Assembly: GCA_017623155.1 (NCBI GenBank) | Contig: JAGAPR010000003.1 | Location: 62,001 to 126,000 of the forward strand | From: Prevotella sp. | GTDB taxonomy: Bacteria > Bacteroidota > Bacteroidia > Bacteroidales > Bacteroidaceae | DNA: 64,000 bases | Direction: 5' to 3' | Shown here: positions 54,720 to 62,572 of the stretch, in pieces | Position numbering within the stretch: position 1 is the first letter of the stretch | How the letters are laid out: every line of letters starts with the position of its first letter | The notes under the pieces: model-generated | The model's input: only the letters and a program-made list of their open reading frames with translations | Told to the model about the DNA's origin: nothing | The model's database searches: none | Made by a program: the position numbers and the translations under genes

Positions 54720-55838
54720 ATGAACATCAAGCAAATGACATTATCGGTCGGCGCGGCACTGCTCGGTGCTTTTTGCGGCACGGCCGACTGTGCGGCACAA
54801 AACCCTATCGGGCGGCGGGCCGGCAACATCGGCATGGGTGTGTGCCGCCACACGCCCGACTCCATGCATCTCGCTAATGCCAACATCGGACTTTTTGCCA
54901 ATACCGACACGCTGCACGGCGCACAGATTGGTCTGTTCACGGCCGTGGCACGGCGCGAGACACGCGGCGTGAACATCGGAGTGCTTGCCGCCATGAGCCA
55001 CCGGCGGATGTACGGCGTGCAGATTGCGGGCATCACCAACAGTGCCACCACGATGCGCGGCGTGCAGATAAGCATGGTGAGCAACGTGGCGAGAGAGGCC
55101 AACGGCGTGCAGCTGTCGGCACTCACCAACTCGTGCACCGCACCCATGCGCGGCGTGCAGATAAGCGGCATCACCAACATTGCCATGGGAGTGAAACGCG
55201 GCATTCAGCTCGCCGGCGCAACAAACGTGTGCTCATCGCACATGCGCGGCATACAAGCGGCAACATACAACTATGCCGACACGCTCAACGGCTCGCAGAT
55301 AGGTATCGTGAACGTGTGCGTAAGCCATCCGCGCGGCGTGCAGGTGGGCATCATCAATTACAGCCGCGACACCGTGGGCCGCAAGGTGGGACTGGTGAAC
55401 ATCAACCCGCGGACGCGCATCGACCTGCTCGCATACGGCGGCTCGTCGACGAAGACAAACATCGCACTGCGCTTCCGCAACCGCAGCACATACAGCATGA
55501 TAGGCTTCGGCACGCACTACATGGGGCTCGACGAGAAATTCTCTGGAGCCATATTCTACCGCATCGGCCAATATTTCCGCGTGGCGAAAGCGCTGACCGT
55601 GAGCGGCGACGTGGGCTACTATCACGTGGAGACATTCGAAGAGCACTCCGCCAACAAGCCCGAACGGCTCTACTCGTTGCAGGCACGCGTAAACCTCGAC
55701 GTGCAGATAAACCGCACCATAGGAGCTTTCGTCTCCACAGGTTACGGCGACACGAGATATTATCACCACTCGAGACGATACCGCGACAGAGCGATATTCG
55801 AAGCGGGAGTGAGCGTATTCTTGAATGGTGGATGGTGA
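54720..55838 (+). CDS. LA_2272-type surface repeat protein
   Basis: A 372-residue exported protein, signal peptide MNIKQMTLSVGAALLGAFCG onward. Most of residues 45-235 are degenerate ~21-residue repeats of the form RGVQISGITN (examples RGVNIGVLAAM, YGVQIAGITN, RGVQISMVSN, NGVQLSALTN, RGIQLAGATN, RGVQVGIINY). They match the LA_2272 family repeats and probably form a beta-solenoid or barrel wall. The C-terminal ~130 residues look like outer-membrane strands. Function unknown. Likely co-transcribed with the DUF3943 gene 67 bp downstream. The promoter box fixes the start at 54720. Confidence 0.8.
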   Translation: MNIKQMTLSVGAALLGAFCGTADCAAQNPIGRRAGNIGMGVCRHTPDSMHLANANIGLFANTDTLHGAQIGLFTAVARRETRGVNIGVLAAMSHRRMYGVQIAGITNSATTMRGVQISMVSNVAREANGVQLSALTNSCTAPMRGVQISGITNIAMGVKRGIQLAGATNVCSSHMRGIQAATYNYADTLNGSQIGIVNVCVSHPRGVQVGIINYSRDTVGRKVGLVNINPRTRIDLLAYGGSSTKTNIALRFRNRSTYSMIGFGTHYMGLDEKFSGAIFYRIGQYFRVAKALTVSGDVGYYHVETFEEHSANKPERLYSLQARVNLDVQINRTIGAFVSTGYGDTRYYHHSRRYRDRAIFEAGVSVFLNGGW

Positions 55839-55905
55839 GTGGTGATTACCAATAAGAATTCTCAGAGGACTCTGAGAACTCTGAGAACTCCTAAATAAAA
55901 AAGCA

Positions 55906-57570
55906 ATGAAAAAATCTCTATCGACAATAATATTTATGGTCTTCACCGGTTCTGCTGTCGCCGAACCGGCGACAACAGACTCTGTCTCCGCCGCTTCTCC
56001 TCCCCTTGAGGAGGTAGGGAGGGGATTCTCCTCGCTCGACAGCATGGCGGCACACTATCTCAAGCTCGCCGTCGACGACAGCAAGCGTGGAGGCATGCTC
56101 ATCGACTGCGGCCCTGATGCCGAGTGCAGCCTGCCGGCTCAACACTTCCGCCTCTCCCCCACCTCGGAGAGACCGGGAGGGGCTTCCGAAGATGTCGTAA
56201 GGGTTCACTCCCCCAAGCGACCGTGGATAGCTGCCGCCGAGACTTTCGGAATAAACATGCTTGTGCTCGGCTTCGACCGCTACGTGCTCGATGCCGACTT
56301 CGCCAAGGTGAGCCTCTCCACCATGCGCCACAACATAAAGAACGGCTTCGTGTGGGACAACGACCAGTTTTCCACCAACCTCTTCGCCCACCCCTATCAC
56401 GGCGGACTCTACTTCAACGCCGCCCGCAGCAACGGCATGAACTTCTGGGAGTCGGTGCCATACGCTTTCGGCGGCAGCCTGATGTGGGAAACGCTGTGCG
56501 AGACGGAGCCGCCGGCGATAAACGATCTCATCGCCACGACAATGGGCGGAGTGTGCATCGGCGAGGTTACCAACAGAATCAGCGACCTTATCTACGACGA
56601 CCGGCAACGGGGATTAAGCCGCTTCGCACGCGAATTTCTCGGCGCACTGGTGTGCCCCATAAAAGCACTTAACAGAATCATCAGCGGCGACGCGTGGCGC
56701 GTGCGCACGACACATTATAAATATCACGACTACGAACGGCTGCCGGTGAGCCTCAGCCTGTCGGCCGGCGCACGCTATCTTGCCGACGACAACGCCATGT
56801 TCCGCGGCGAGAGCAATCCGTATGTCAACGTGAATTTGGTATACGGCGACCCGTTCGACGAGTCGACAAACAAGCCCTACGACTATTTCACGGCCGACGT
56901 GACATTCGGACTGAGCTCCAACCAACCGCTCATCAGCGGCGTGCATCTGCTCGGACAGCTGTGGAGCGCGCCTGTATACACGGGCAACGACATGCAGGCC
57001 GAGTTCGGAGTGTTCCAGCATTTCAACTACTACGACTCGCAACCGGTGAAAGACGGCACGAGCATGGTGCCATTCCGAATATCGGAAGCGGCGGCGGTGG
57101 GCCCGGGAATAATATACAGATTTCCGCAAATAGGCAACCTCACGCACCTCGAACAGCGCGTATTTGTAAGCGGAATACTGCTCGGCGGCTCGCTGAGCGA
57201 CTACTACAACGTGATAGACCGCGACTACAACATGGGCAGCGGATACAGTGCCAAGACAGCCACGACAATGGACTTCGGACGCTACGGACGCTTCTCGTTC
57301 GCCGCGGAATACTACCACATATACACATGGAAAGGCTACGAGGGGAAAGACCTTGACACCACAGACCCGCTATATCTCAACGCACAGGGCGACAAGGGCA
57401 ACGCGCAGCTGCTCGTGCTCACACCCACCCTGCACCTGTCGATAAACGAAAAGCTCGGAATAGACCTCTCGGCATCATATTATCATCGCGACACTCACTA
57501 CAAATATCGCGACGACGTGAGGGCAAACACATTCACGGCACAAATGGGACTGGCATGGAGGGTGTTTTAG
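55906..57570 (+). CDS. DUF3943 protein with two repeat-encoded insertions
   Basis: A 554-residue exported protein with signal peptide MKKSLSTIIFMVFTGSAVAE. Residues ~115-260 resemble the DUF3943 family (GFDRYVLDADFAKVS, FAHPYHGGLYFNAARSNGMNFWESVPYAFGGSLMWE), and the rest is rich in aromatic beta strands, so an outer-membrane location is likely. Two GC-rich palindromic repeats lie in frame, at 55994-56031 (encoding SASPPLEEVGRGFS-like residues ~30-42) and 56152-56188 (LSPTSERPGGAS, ~83-95), both before the conserved domain. Function unknown. Confidence 0.8.
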   Translation: MKKSLSTIIFMVFTGSAVAEPATTDSVSAASPPLEEVGRGFSSLDSMAAHYLKLAVDDSKRGGMLIDCGPDAECSLPAQHFRLSPTSERPGGASEDVVRVHSPKRPWIAAAETFGINMLVLGFDRYVLDADFAKVSLSTMRHNIKNGFVWDNDQFSTNLFAHPYHGGLYFNAARSNGMNFWESVPYAFGGSLMWETLCETEPPAINDLIATTMGGVCIGEVTNRISDLIYDDRQRGLSRFAREFLGALVCPIKALNRIISGDAWRVRTTHYKYHDYERLPVSLSLSAGARYLADDNAMFRGESNPYVNVNLVYGDPFDESTNKPYDYFTADVTFGLSSNQPLISGVHLLGQLWSAPVYTGNDMQAEFGVFQHFNYYDSQPVKDGTSMVPFRISEAAAVGPGIIYRFPQIGNLTHLEQRVFVSGILLGGSLSDYYNVIDRDYNMGSGYSAKTATTMDFGRYGRFSFAAEYYHIYTWKGYEGKDLDTTDPLYLNAQGDKGNAQLLVLTPTLHLSINEKLGIDLSASYYHRDTHYKYRDDVRANTFTAQMGLAWRVF

Positions 57571-57690
57571 CCACACCCGACCTCCCCAAAGGGAGGAGAA
57601 GTGTGGAGTTTTTTAGTGCAGCGTGAAGAGTGCAGAGTGTACTTCTCCTCCACTTGGGGAGGTCGGGTGGGGCTAAAAAACTCTCCTTTC
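57571..57690 (+). repeat. GC-rich inverted repeat pair before dapB
   Basis: ACCCGACCTCCCCAAAGG (from 57574) and its near complement CACTTGGGGAGGTCGGGT (to about 57672) enclose ~50 bases. The pair could form a long hairpin between the DUF3943 gene and dapB. Confidence 0.7.
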
Positions 57691-57715
57691 TTGCCCCTTT
57701 ATCGCTAAAAATCAG

Positions 57716-57723
57716 TATCTTTG
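57716..57723 (+). promoter_or_regulatory. -7 box of dapB
   Basis: TATCTTTG fits TAnnTTTG, 23 bp before the ATG at 57747. Confidence 0.6.
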
Positions 57724-57746
57724 CCGGGAATTAAGCAAAAAAAGAC

Positions 57747-58502
57747 ATGAAAATAGCATTGATAGGATACGGCAAGATGGGCAAGATGATAGAACAGATA
57801 GCCCTGAGCCGCGGACACGAGATTGTTAGTATAATAGATGTGGACAACATCGGTGACTTCGACAGTCCCGAGTTCGCGTCGGCCGACGTGGCGATAGAAT
57901 TCACCGCGCCGCAAGCGGCATACGGCAACTATCTCAAAGCATTCGCCAAAGGCGTGAAAGTGGTGAGCGGCTCCACAGGATGGATGAAAGAACACGGCGA
58001 CGACGTGCGCCGCATGTGCTCCGAAGAGGGCCGCACACTCTTCTGGGCATCGAACTTCTCTATCGGCGTGGCGATATTCTCGGCCGTGAACAAATATCTC
58101 GCCAAGATAATGAACGGCTTCCCGCAGTATGACCCGGAAATGGAAGAGACGCACCACATACACAAGCTCGACCACCCGAGCGGCACGGCGATAACACTCG
58201 CCGAAGAGATCGTGGAACGCATCGACCGCAAAGACGGATGGACGGTGGGCACGGTAACAAACCCCGACGGCTCCGTGGACGGCACGAAAGACGCACCCGC
58301 CGACAAGCTGCGCATAGACAGCATACGCCGCGACGAGGTGCCGGGAATACACAGCATCAAATACGACAGCGAGGCCGACAGCATCACGATAACCCACGAT
58401 GCCCACTCGCGCAAAGGCTTCGCGCTGGGTGCCGTACTCGCCGCCGAATACACAAAAGACCACAACGGCCTGCTGACAATCAGCGACATGTTTAAGTTTT
58501 AG
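57747..58502 (+). CDS. dapB: 4-Hydroxy-tetrahydrodipicolinate reductase
   Basis: NAD(P)H-dependent reductase that makes tetrahydrodipicolinate, the substrate of the DapL encoded at 6-7.2 kb. 251 residues. Rossmann motif MKIALIGYGKMGKMIEQIA at the N-terminus, GSTGWMKE, SNFSIGVAIF and the catalytic ETHHIHKLDHPSGTA. Has its own promoter box. Confidence 0.96.
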   Translation: MKIALIGYGKMGKMIEQIALSRGHEIVSIIDVDNIGDFDSPEFASADVAIEFTAPQAAYGNYLKAFAKGVKVVSGSTGWMKEHGDDVRRMCSEEGRTLFWASNFSIGVAIFSAVNKYLAKIMNGFPQYDPEMEETHHIHKLDHPSGTAITLAEEIVERIDRKDGWTVGTVTNPDGSVDGTKDAPADKLRIDSIRRDEVPGIHSIKYDSEADSITITHDAHSRKGFALGAVLAAEYTKDHNGLLTISDMFKF

Positions 58503-58671
58503 GAGCCCCACACAATGAACAATGGTGAGTGGTGACTGGCGAGTTATGATTACCATCAAGCCTTGAAAGGTATTGTCTTTAACTCCCGAACGAGCTCCGC
58601 GAGCGATACCCCCTTAACTACTTTAACTCCGGTTCTCCCATTACTCCCATCCCCAAAAATAAAAAGAACCA
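58503..58671 (+). other. Leader of lepB
   Basis: No gene. Contains a short CGAGCTCCGCGAGCG dyad (about 58590-58606) and a TCCCATTACTCCCATCCCC tract (about 58636-58655) just upstream of the A-rich stretch at the lepB start. Confidence 0.5.
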
Positions 58672-60099
58672 ATGAAAAAAGAAATAAATATGCGCACGCA
58701 ATGGATAAAGTTTATCATCGTGCTCGTGCTGTACTTAGCATTCATCCTGTGGGTGAAAAGCTGGTGGGGACTCATCGTTGTCCCGTTCATATATGATGTT
58801 TACATCTCGAAGAAGATAAAATGGCAATGGTGGAAAGAGTCGCCCGCGGCCGAAGTGCGCTTCATAATGTCGTGGGTCGACGCGATAGTGTTCGCCCTCG
58901 TGGCCGTATATTTCATCAATCTGTTCTTCTTCCAGAACTATGTGATACCGTCGAGCTCGCTCGAGAAGTCGCTCCTCACGGGCGATTACCTCTTCGTAAG
59001 CAAGGTGAGCTACGGTCCCCGCGTGCCGCAGACACCGCTCACAATGCCCCTCACGCAGCACACGCTGCCCGTGCTCGAATGCAAGTCGTACATCGAGTGG
59101 CCGCAATGGGACTACCGCCGCGTAAAGGGACTGGGCAAGGTGGAGCTTAACGACATCGTGGTGTTCAACTATCCGGCGGGCGACACGATATGCACCGCGC
59201 CGCAATATCAGGCGACAGACTTCTACATGATGTGCTACGGACTCGGCTATCAGATGTATCCGCAGGCCGCAAACCCCGACTCGCTGTCGGCAGAGCAACG
59301 GTTGCGCTACTTCAACGACATCTACTCGGCCGGCCGCTCGTACATAGCGGGCAACCAACTGGAATACGGAAACATCGACACCCGGCCCGTGGACAGGCGC
59401 GAGAACTACGTGAAACGATGCGTGGGACTGCCCGGACAGACATTGCAGATAAAGAACCGCACAGTATATCTCGACGGAAAGGCAAACAAAGAGCCGGACA
59501 ACGTGCAATATACCTACTACGTGAAGCTGCGCCGCGCCATACCGGACGAGATGATGGAAGACCTCGGAATATCGATGGAAGACCTCACAAGCCTCAATAC
59601 TCTCGGTTACATGCCACTCACAAAACGTGCCGTGGCGGCACTGACCGCACGCAAAGACATCGTGGAACGCATCGAGCTGAACACCGAGGCAAGCGACAAC
59701 GACACATATCCGCTCAACGGAAACATGCACTGGACACGCGACAACTACGGCCCGATATGGATTCCCGCGAAAGGAAAGAGCATCGACCTCACACTCGACA
59801 ACATCGCGATATACGAACGGCCGATACGCACATACGAGGGCAACGACCTCGAAGTGCGCGACGGAAAGATAATCATCAACGGCAAAGAGGCACGGAGCTA
59901 CACATTCAAGATGGATTATTACTGGATGATGGGCGACAACAGACACAACTCGGCCGACTCGCGCTATTGGGGATTCGTGCCCGAAGACCATATCGTGGGC
60001 AAACCGATATTCATCTGGTGGTCGTCAAATCCGGACAAGAGCTTCTTCGGCGGAGTGCGCTGGAACAGGCTGTTCCGCTTCGTAGACAACATAAAATAA
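58672..60099 (+). CDS. lepB: Signal peptidase I
   Basis: Membrane-bound S26 peptidase that removes signal peptides, 475 residues. Two N-terminal membrane helices (~12-43 and ~68-88), then the catalytic Ser96 in VIPSSSLEKSLL and Lys248 in NYVKRCVGLPGQ, and the late motif GDNRHNSADSRYWGFVPEDHIVG. The long insert between Ser and Lys is usual for Bacteroidetes LepB. M7 (58690) is an alternative start. A shorter paralogue follows 33 bp later. Confidence 0.95.
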   Translation: MKKEINMRTQWIKFIIVLVLYLAFILWVKSWWGLIVVPFIYDVYISKKIKWQWWKESPAAEVRFIMSWVDAIVFALVAVYFINLFFFQNYVIPSSSLEKSLLTGDYLFVSKVSYGPRVPQTPLTMPLTQHTLPVLECKSYIEWPQWDYRRVKGLGKVELNDIVVFNYPAGDTICTAPQYQATDFYMMCYGLGYQMYPQAANPDSLSAEQRLRYFNDIYSAGRSYIAGNQLEYGNIDTRPVDRRENYVKRCVGLPGQTLQIKNRTVYLDGKANKEPDNVQYTYYVKLRRAIPDEMMEDLGISMEDLTSLNTLGYMPLTKRAVAALTARKDIVERIELNTEASDNDTYPLNGNMHWTRDNYGPIWIPAKGKSIDLTLDNIAIYERPIRTYEGNDLEVRDGKIIINGKEARSYTFKMDYYWMMGDNRHNSADSRYWGFVPEDHIVGKPIFIWWSSNPDKSFFGGVRWNRLFRFVDNIK

Positions 60100-60132
60100 T
60101 AAGGTGGCGACAGACATTGACACAGTGAAAAG

Positions 60133-60678
60133 ATGAAAACCGGACTGAAATTCATACTCGCTTTCGCGGTGGCGGCATTGTGCATGCTCGCCTTTCGCGG
60201 TCTGGTTTTCACCCTGCTCACCGTCGACGGCAACGCCCTCGAACCGACGCTCAGGCGCGGCGACCGCGTGGTCGTCAACCGATGGAGCTACGGACTGCGC
60301 ACCGGCGGTCACGGAAGTCTGTTCAGCTACGGACGGCTGTGGCGCTCGGAAGTGAACCGCGGCGACATAGTGGCGTTCGACAGCCCGGTGGATTCCGTTC
60401 CCGGCATCATGGTATGCCGATGCACCGCCCTGCCCGGCGACACGGTGAACACGGGCAACGCCATCGTCACACTGCCCGGAAAGATAAACTGCGACGCCGA
60501 AGACTGCTACTGGATGGAGTCGCTCAACAAGACAAACACCGCAGACAGCCGCACTTTCGGCGTCGTGCCCGAAAGCCGGATAATAGGCCGCGTGAGCCTC
60601 ATACTGTACAATCACGACGACAACCGGATGTTTTACGAAGGCTACGACGCGAGCCGGATGATGAAAACAGTAAGATGA
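60133..60678 (+). CDS. S26 signal-peptidase paralogue lacking the catalytic dyad
   Basis: A 181-residue protein with one N-terminal membrane helix (~5-27) and the signal peptidase I fold: VDGNALEPTLRRGDRVVVNRWSYG, RGDIVAFDSP, VCRCTALPGDTVNTG, and TADSRTFGVVPESRIIGRV. Aligned by EPTL and LPGD, the nucleophile serine is Ala35 and the general-base lysine is Cys95, so the normal dyad is absent. The frame is intact and the flanking motifs are kept, so it looks like a maintained pseudoenzyme, perhaps a LepB partner. It overlaps the WbqC-family gene by 4 bp. Confidence 0.88.
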   Translation: MKTGLKFILAFAVAALCMLAFRGLVFTLLTVDGNALEPTLRRGDRVVVNRWSYGLRTGGHGSLFSYGRLWRSEVNRGDIVAFDSPVDSVPGIMVCRCTALPGDTVNTGNAIVTLPGKINCDAEDCYWMESLNKTNTADSRTFGVVPESRIIGRVSLILYNHDDNRMFYEGYDASRMMKTVR

Positions 60679-61301
60679 TGACAACGCAAACACTGCTGGC
60701 AACGACATTTTTCGGCCCCGTGCAATGGTATGCCAAGATGGCAAACGACGGAAAAGTGCTCATCGAAAGCTGCGAGAACTACACGAAACAGACATATCGC
60801 AACCGATGCGTGATAGCCACGGCAAACGGCACGCAGACACTCACGGTGCCCGTGGAGCGCGGAACAAGCGAATCGATACGCGATATTATTATAAGCGACC
60901 ACGGCAACTGGCGGCACATTCACCGCCACGCACTGATGAGCGCATACGGCGACTCGCCGTTCTTCGAGTTCTACGCCGACGACATAATGCCCTTTTTCGA
61001 GCGACGGTGGAAATACCTCTACGACATGAACACGGATATATGCCGCACCGTTTGCGAGCTTATCGACATACATCCCGACATACAACACACCGATAAATAC
61101 ATCGCCGCGGCAGACATCCCGCCGACTATCGCCGACTATCGGGAAGCAATAAGGCCCAAACATCCGCTGCCCGACGACGGCTTTCACCCGCGCGAATACT
61201 ATCAGGTATACTCACAACGACACGGCTTCATGCCGAACATGAGCATCCTCGACCTCCTTTTCAACATGGGACCGGAAAGCATTTTCGTGCTGAAAGAATA
61301 A
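60675..61301 (+). CDS. WbqC-family protein
   Basis: A 208-residue cytosolic protein with the WbqC-like layout (TTFFGPVQWYAKMANDGKVLIESCENYTKQTYRNRCVIATANGTQTLTVPV, DHGNWRHIHRHALMSAYGDSPFFEFY, SILDLLFNMGPES). WbqC homologues occur in O-antigen clusters and elsewhere; the reaction is not established. ATG at 60675 overlaps the stop of the preceding gene (ATGA); a second ATG follows at 60678. End of the lepB operon. Confidence 0.9.
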   Translation: MMTTQTLLATTFFGPVQWYAKMANDGKVLIESCENYTKQTYRNRCVIATANGTQTLTVPVERGTSESIRDIIISDHGNWRHIHRHALMSAYGDSPFFEFYADDIMPFFERRWKYLYDMNTDICRTVCELIDIHPDIQHTDKYIAAADIPPTIADYREAIRPKHPLPDDGFHPREYYQVYSQRHGFMPNMSILDLLFNMGPESIFVLKE

Positions 61302-61308
61302 AAAAATA

Positions 61309-61350
61309 CGGGTTTCGGTGATGAAAACCGAAACCCGATTTGTCTTTTTT
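61309..61350 (+). terminator. Terminator of the lepB operon
   Basis: CGGGTTTCGGT / ACCGAAACCCG stem followed by ATTTGTCTTTTTT. Confidence 0.85.
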
Positions 61351-61466
61351 AAAGTGCATATCGGAGCGACCGGGGCTTCCGTACACACTATTTTTGGTGG
61401 TGCAAAGGTACAAAATTATTTCATAGGAACAAACATACAGACAAATAAATTAATGTAAATTAACGA

Positions 61467-62360
61467 TTATATTTTAAATCCTGTTCTATTTTCAATAAGA
61501 GATCGAAGGCTTGGACATCTTCCATATAATTCCAATGTAACTTCTTTCAATTTCTTATCCATGTCATACAATCTGTTAGTAGAAATAGTTTTAAGCAAAA
61601 ACCTTACAACACCTAATGCACTTGCCAACCCACTACTTTGTTCGATTGTAAAATTCCCGGCCGGTCCTTTCTTTGTAGAAGTTTCCAACTTTAAATCATA
61701 AAGTACATTACCATGAGCACAAGCATTGCGAAGTAGCCTTATGATTTCAATATAGTTAATAAACACCTTTGTTTTTTTTACTCCGAAATGAAGACTTATC
61801 AATCTCATGTCATCCACCAAAAGCAATGAATCATATAATTTGGTAAGATTGCCAAACACCATAAATTCCATTGTCTTCCATGCCGGAGCATAAACATCCT
61901 TTGGGTGTTTACGTTTATGACGCTTAATGACTTCTTTTTTCTTAATATTCTTATACACTTTCTCCGAAAATTCATCGATAAAGTTTTGATTTACTATCTT
62001 AGGAGAAATAAACCAAGTAGGATCTTCATGATACTTATTTGATAGTTCATAAACCATTGTCGTACGGATAGCAACTTCTATCCTCGCAAGATACTTATTT
62101 AGTATATTACGTAAATCAAAATCATAATAATAAAGCGCAACCGCATCTTCAAATTTTGTGTTTTCCAGTACGGTATGTTTCCTTGTATTATCTAATTTAG
62201 GATATGTTTTTTCAAAAGGAAAAAAATAAAAGCCTAATCGGTAATACCCAATATCAGACAACACCTCTTTTGCCTTTTCCTTATCATTGATAATAACGCC
62301 TCTATCTAAAAGCTTGTTTATTTGTTCATCAAATGTTGTCGCTTTCTTTTTTGTATCCAT
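61467..62360 (-). CDS. Abi-family (Abi_2/AbiD-F-like) abortive-infection protein
   Basis: A 297-residue protein with the Abi_2 pattern: FDEQINKLLDRGVIINDKEKAKEVLSDIGYYRLGFYFFPFE at the N-terminus, AVALYYYDFDLRNILNKYLARIEVAIRTTMVYELS, and RLLRNACAHGNVLYDL (an RNxxAHG-type motif) later. Relatives are linked to phage defence by abortive infection. The gene is strongly AT-rich compared with its neighbours and stands alone between two conserved transcription units, pointing to horizontal acquisition. Minus-strand TAATTTTG box at 62378-62385. Confidence 0.85.
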   Translation of the reverse strand: MDTKKKATTFDEQINKLLDRGVIINDKEKAKEVLSDIGYYRLGFYFFPFEKTYPKLDNTRKHTVLENTKFEDAVALYYYDFDLRNILNKYLARIEVAIRTTMVYELSNKYHEDPTWFISPKIVNQNFIDEFSEKVYKNIKKKEVIKRHKRKHPKDVYAPAWKTMEFMVFGNLTKLYDSLLLVDDMRLISLHFGVKKTKVFINYIEIIRLLRNACAHGNVLYDLKLETSTKKGPAGNFTIEQSSGLASALGVVRFLLKTISTNRLYDMDKKLKEVTLELYGRCPSLRSLIENRTGFKI

Positions 62361-62377
62361 TTCTTTAAGATTTAATG

Positions 62378-62385
62378 CAAAATTA
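62378..62385 (-). promoter_or_regulatory. -7 box of the Abi gene
   Basis: CAAAATTA on the plus strand, TAATTTTG on the minus strand; 17 bp from the start codon. Confidence 0.5.
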
Positions 62386-62492
62386 ATAAAAAATTTACAG
62401 ACTTCGCTTCAATATTTCGTAATTAACATCACTTTTACTCCATTCCTTTATTGTTAAAATTTTAATCTGTCTAAAAATTAACATGCTGAATA

Positions 62493-62524
62493 TTTGGTGG
62501 TTGTGATTTTTTTACATAACTTTG
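62493..62524 (+). promoter_or_regulatory. Promoter of the terminal lipoprotein gene
   Basis: TTTG at 62493-62496, a 20-bp spacer and TAACTTTG at 62517-62524: near-consensus for Bacteroidetes. 48 bp before the ATG at 62573. Confidence 0.75.
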
Positions 62525-62572
62525 CCGTCATATAACATAAGTTAATAACTTAACAACACATCAAATATAATT

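Noticed and set aside
60180-60674. Upstream extension of the WbqC-family frame
   Set aside because: The extension overlaps the signal-peptidase paralogue and is Arg/His-rich shadow sequence; ATG at 60675 overlaps the previous stop as in coupled genes.
60133-60678. Signal-peptidase paralogue as a decaying pseudogene
   Set aside because: The frame is intact, non-catalytic motifs are well kept, and it overlaps the next gene tightly.
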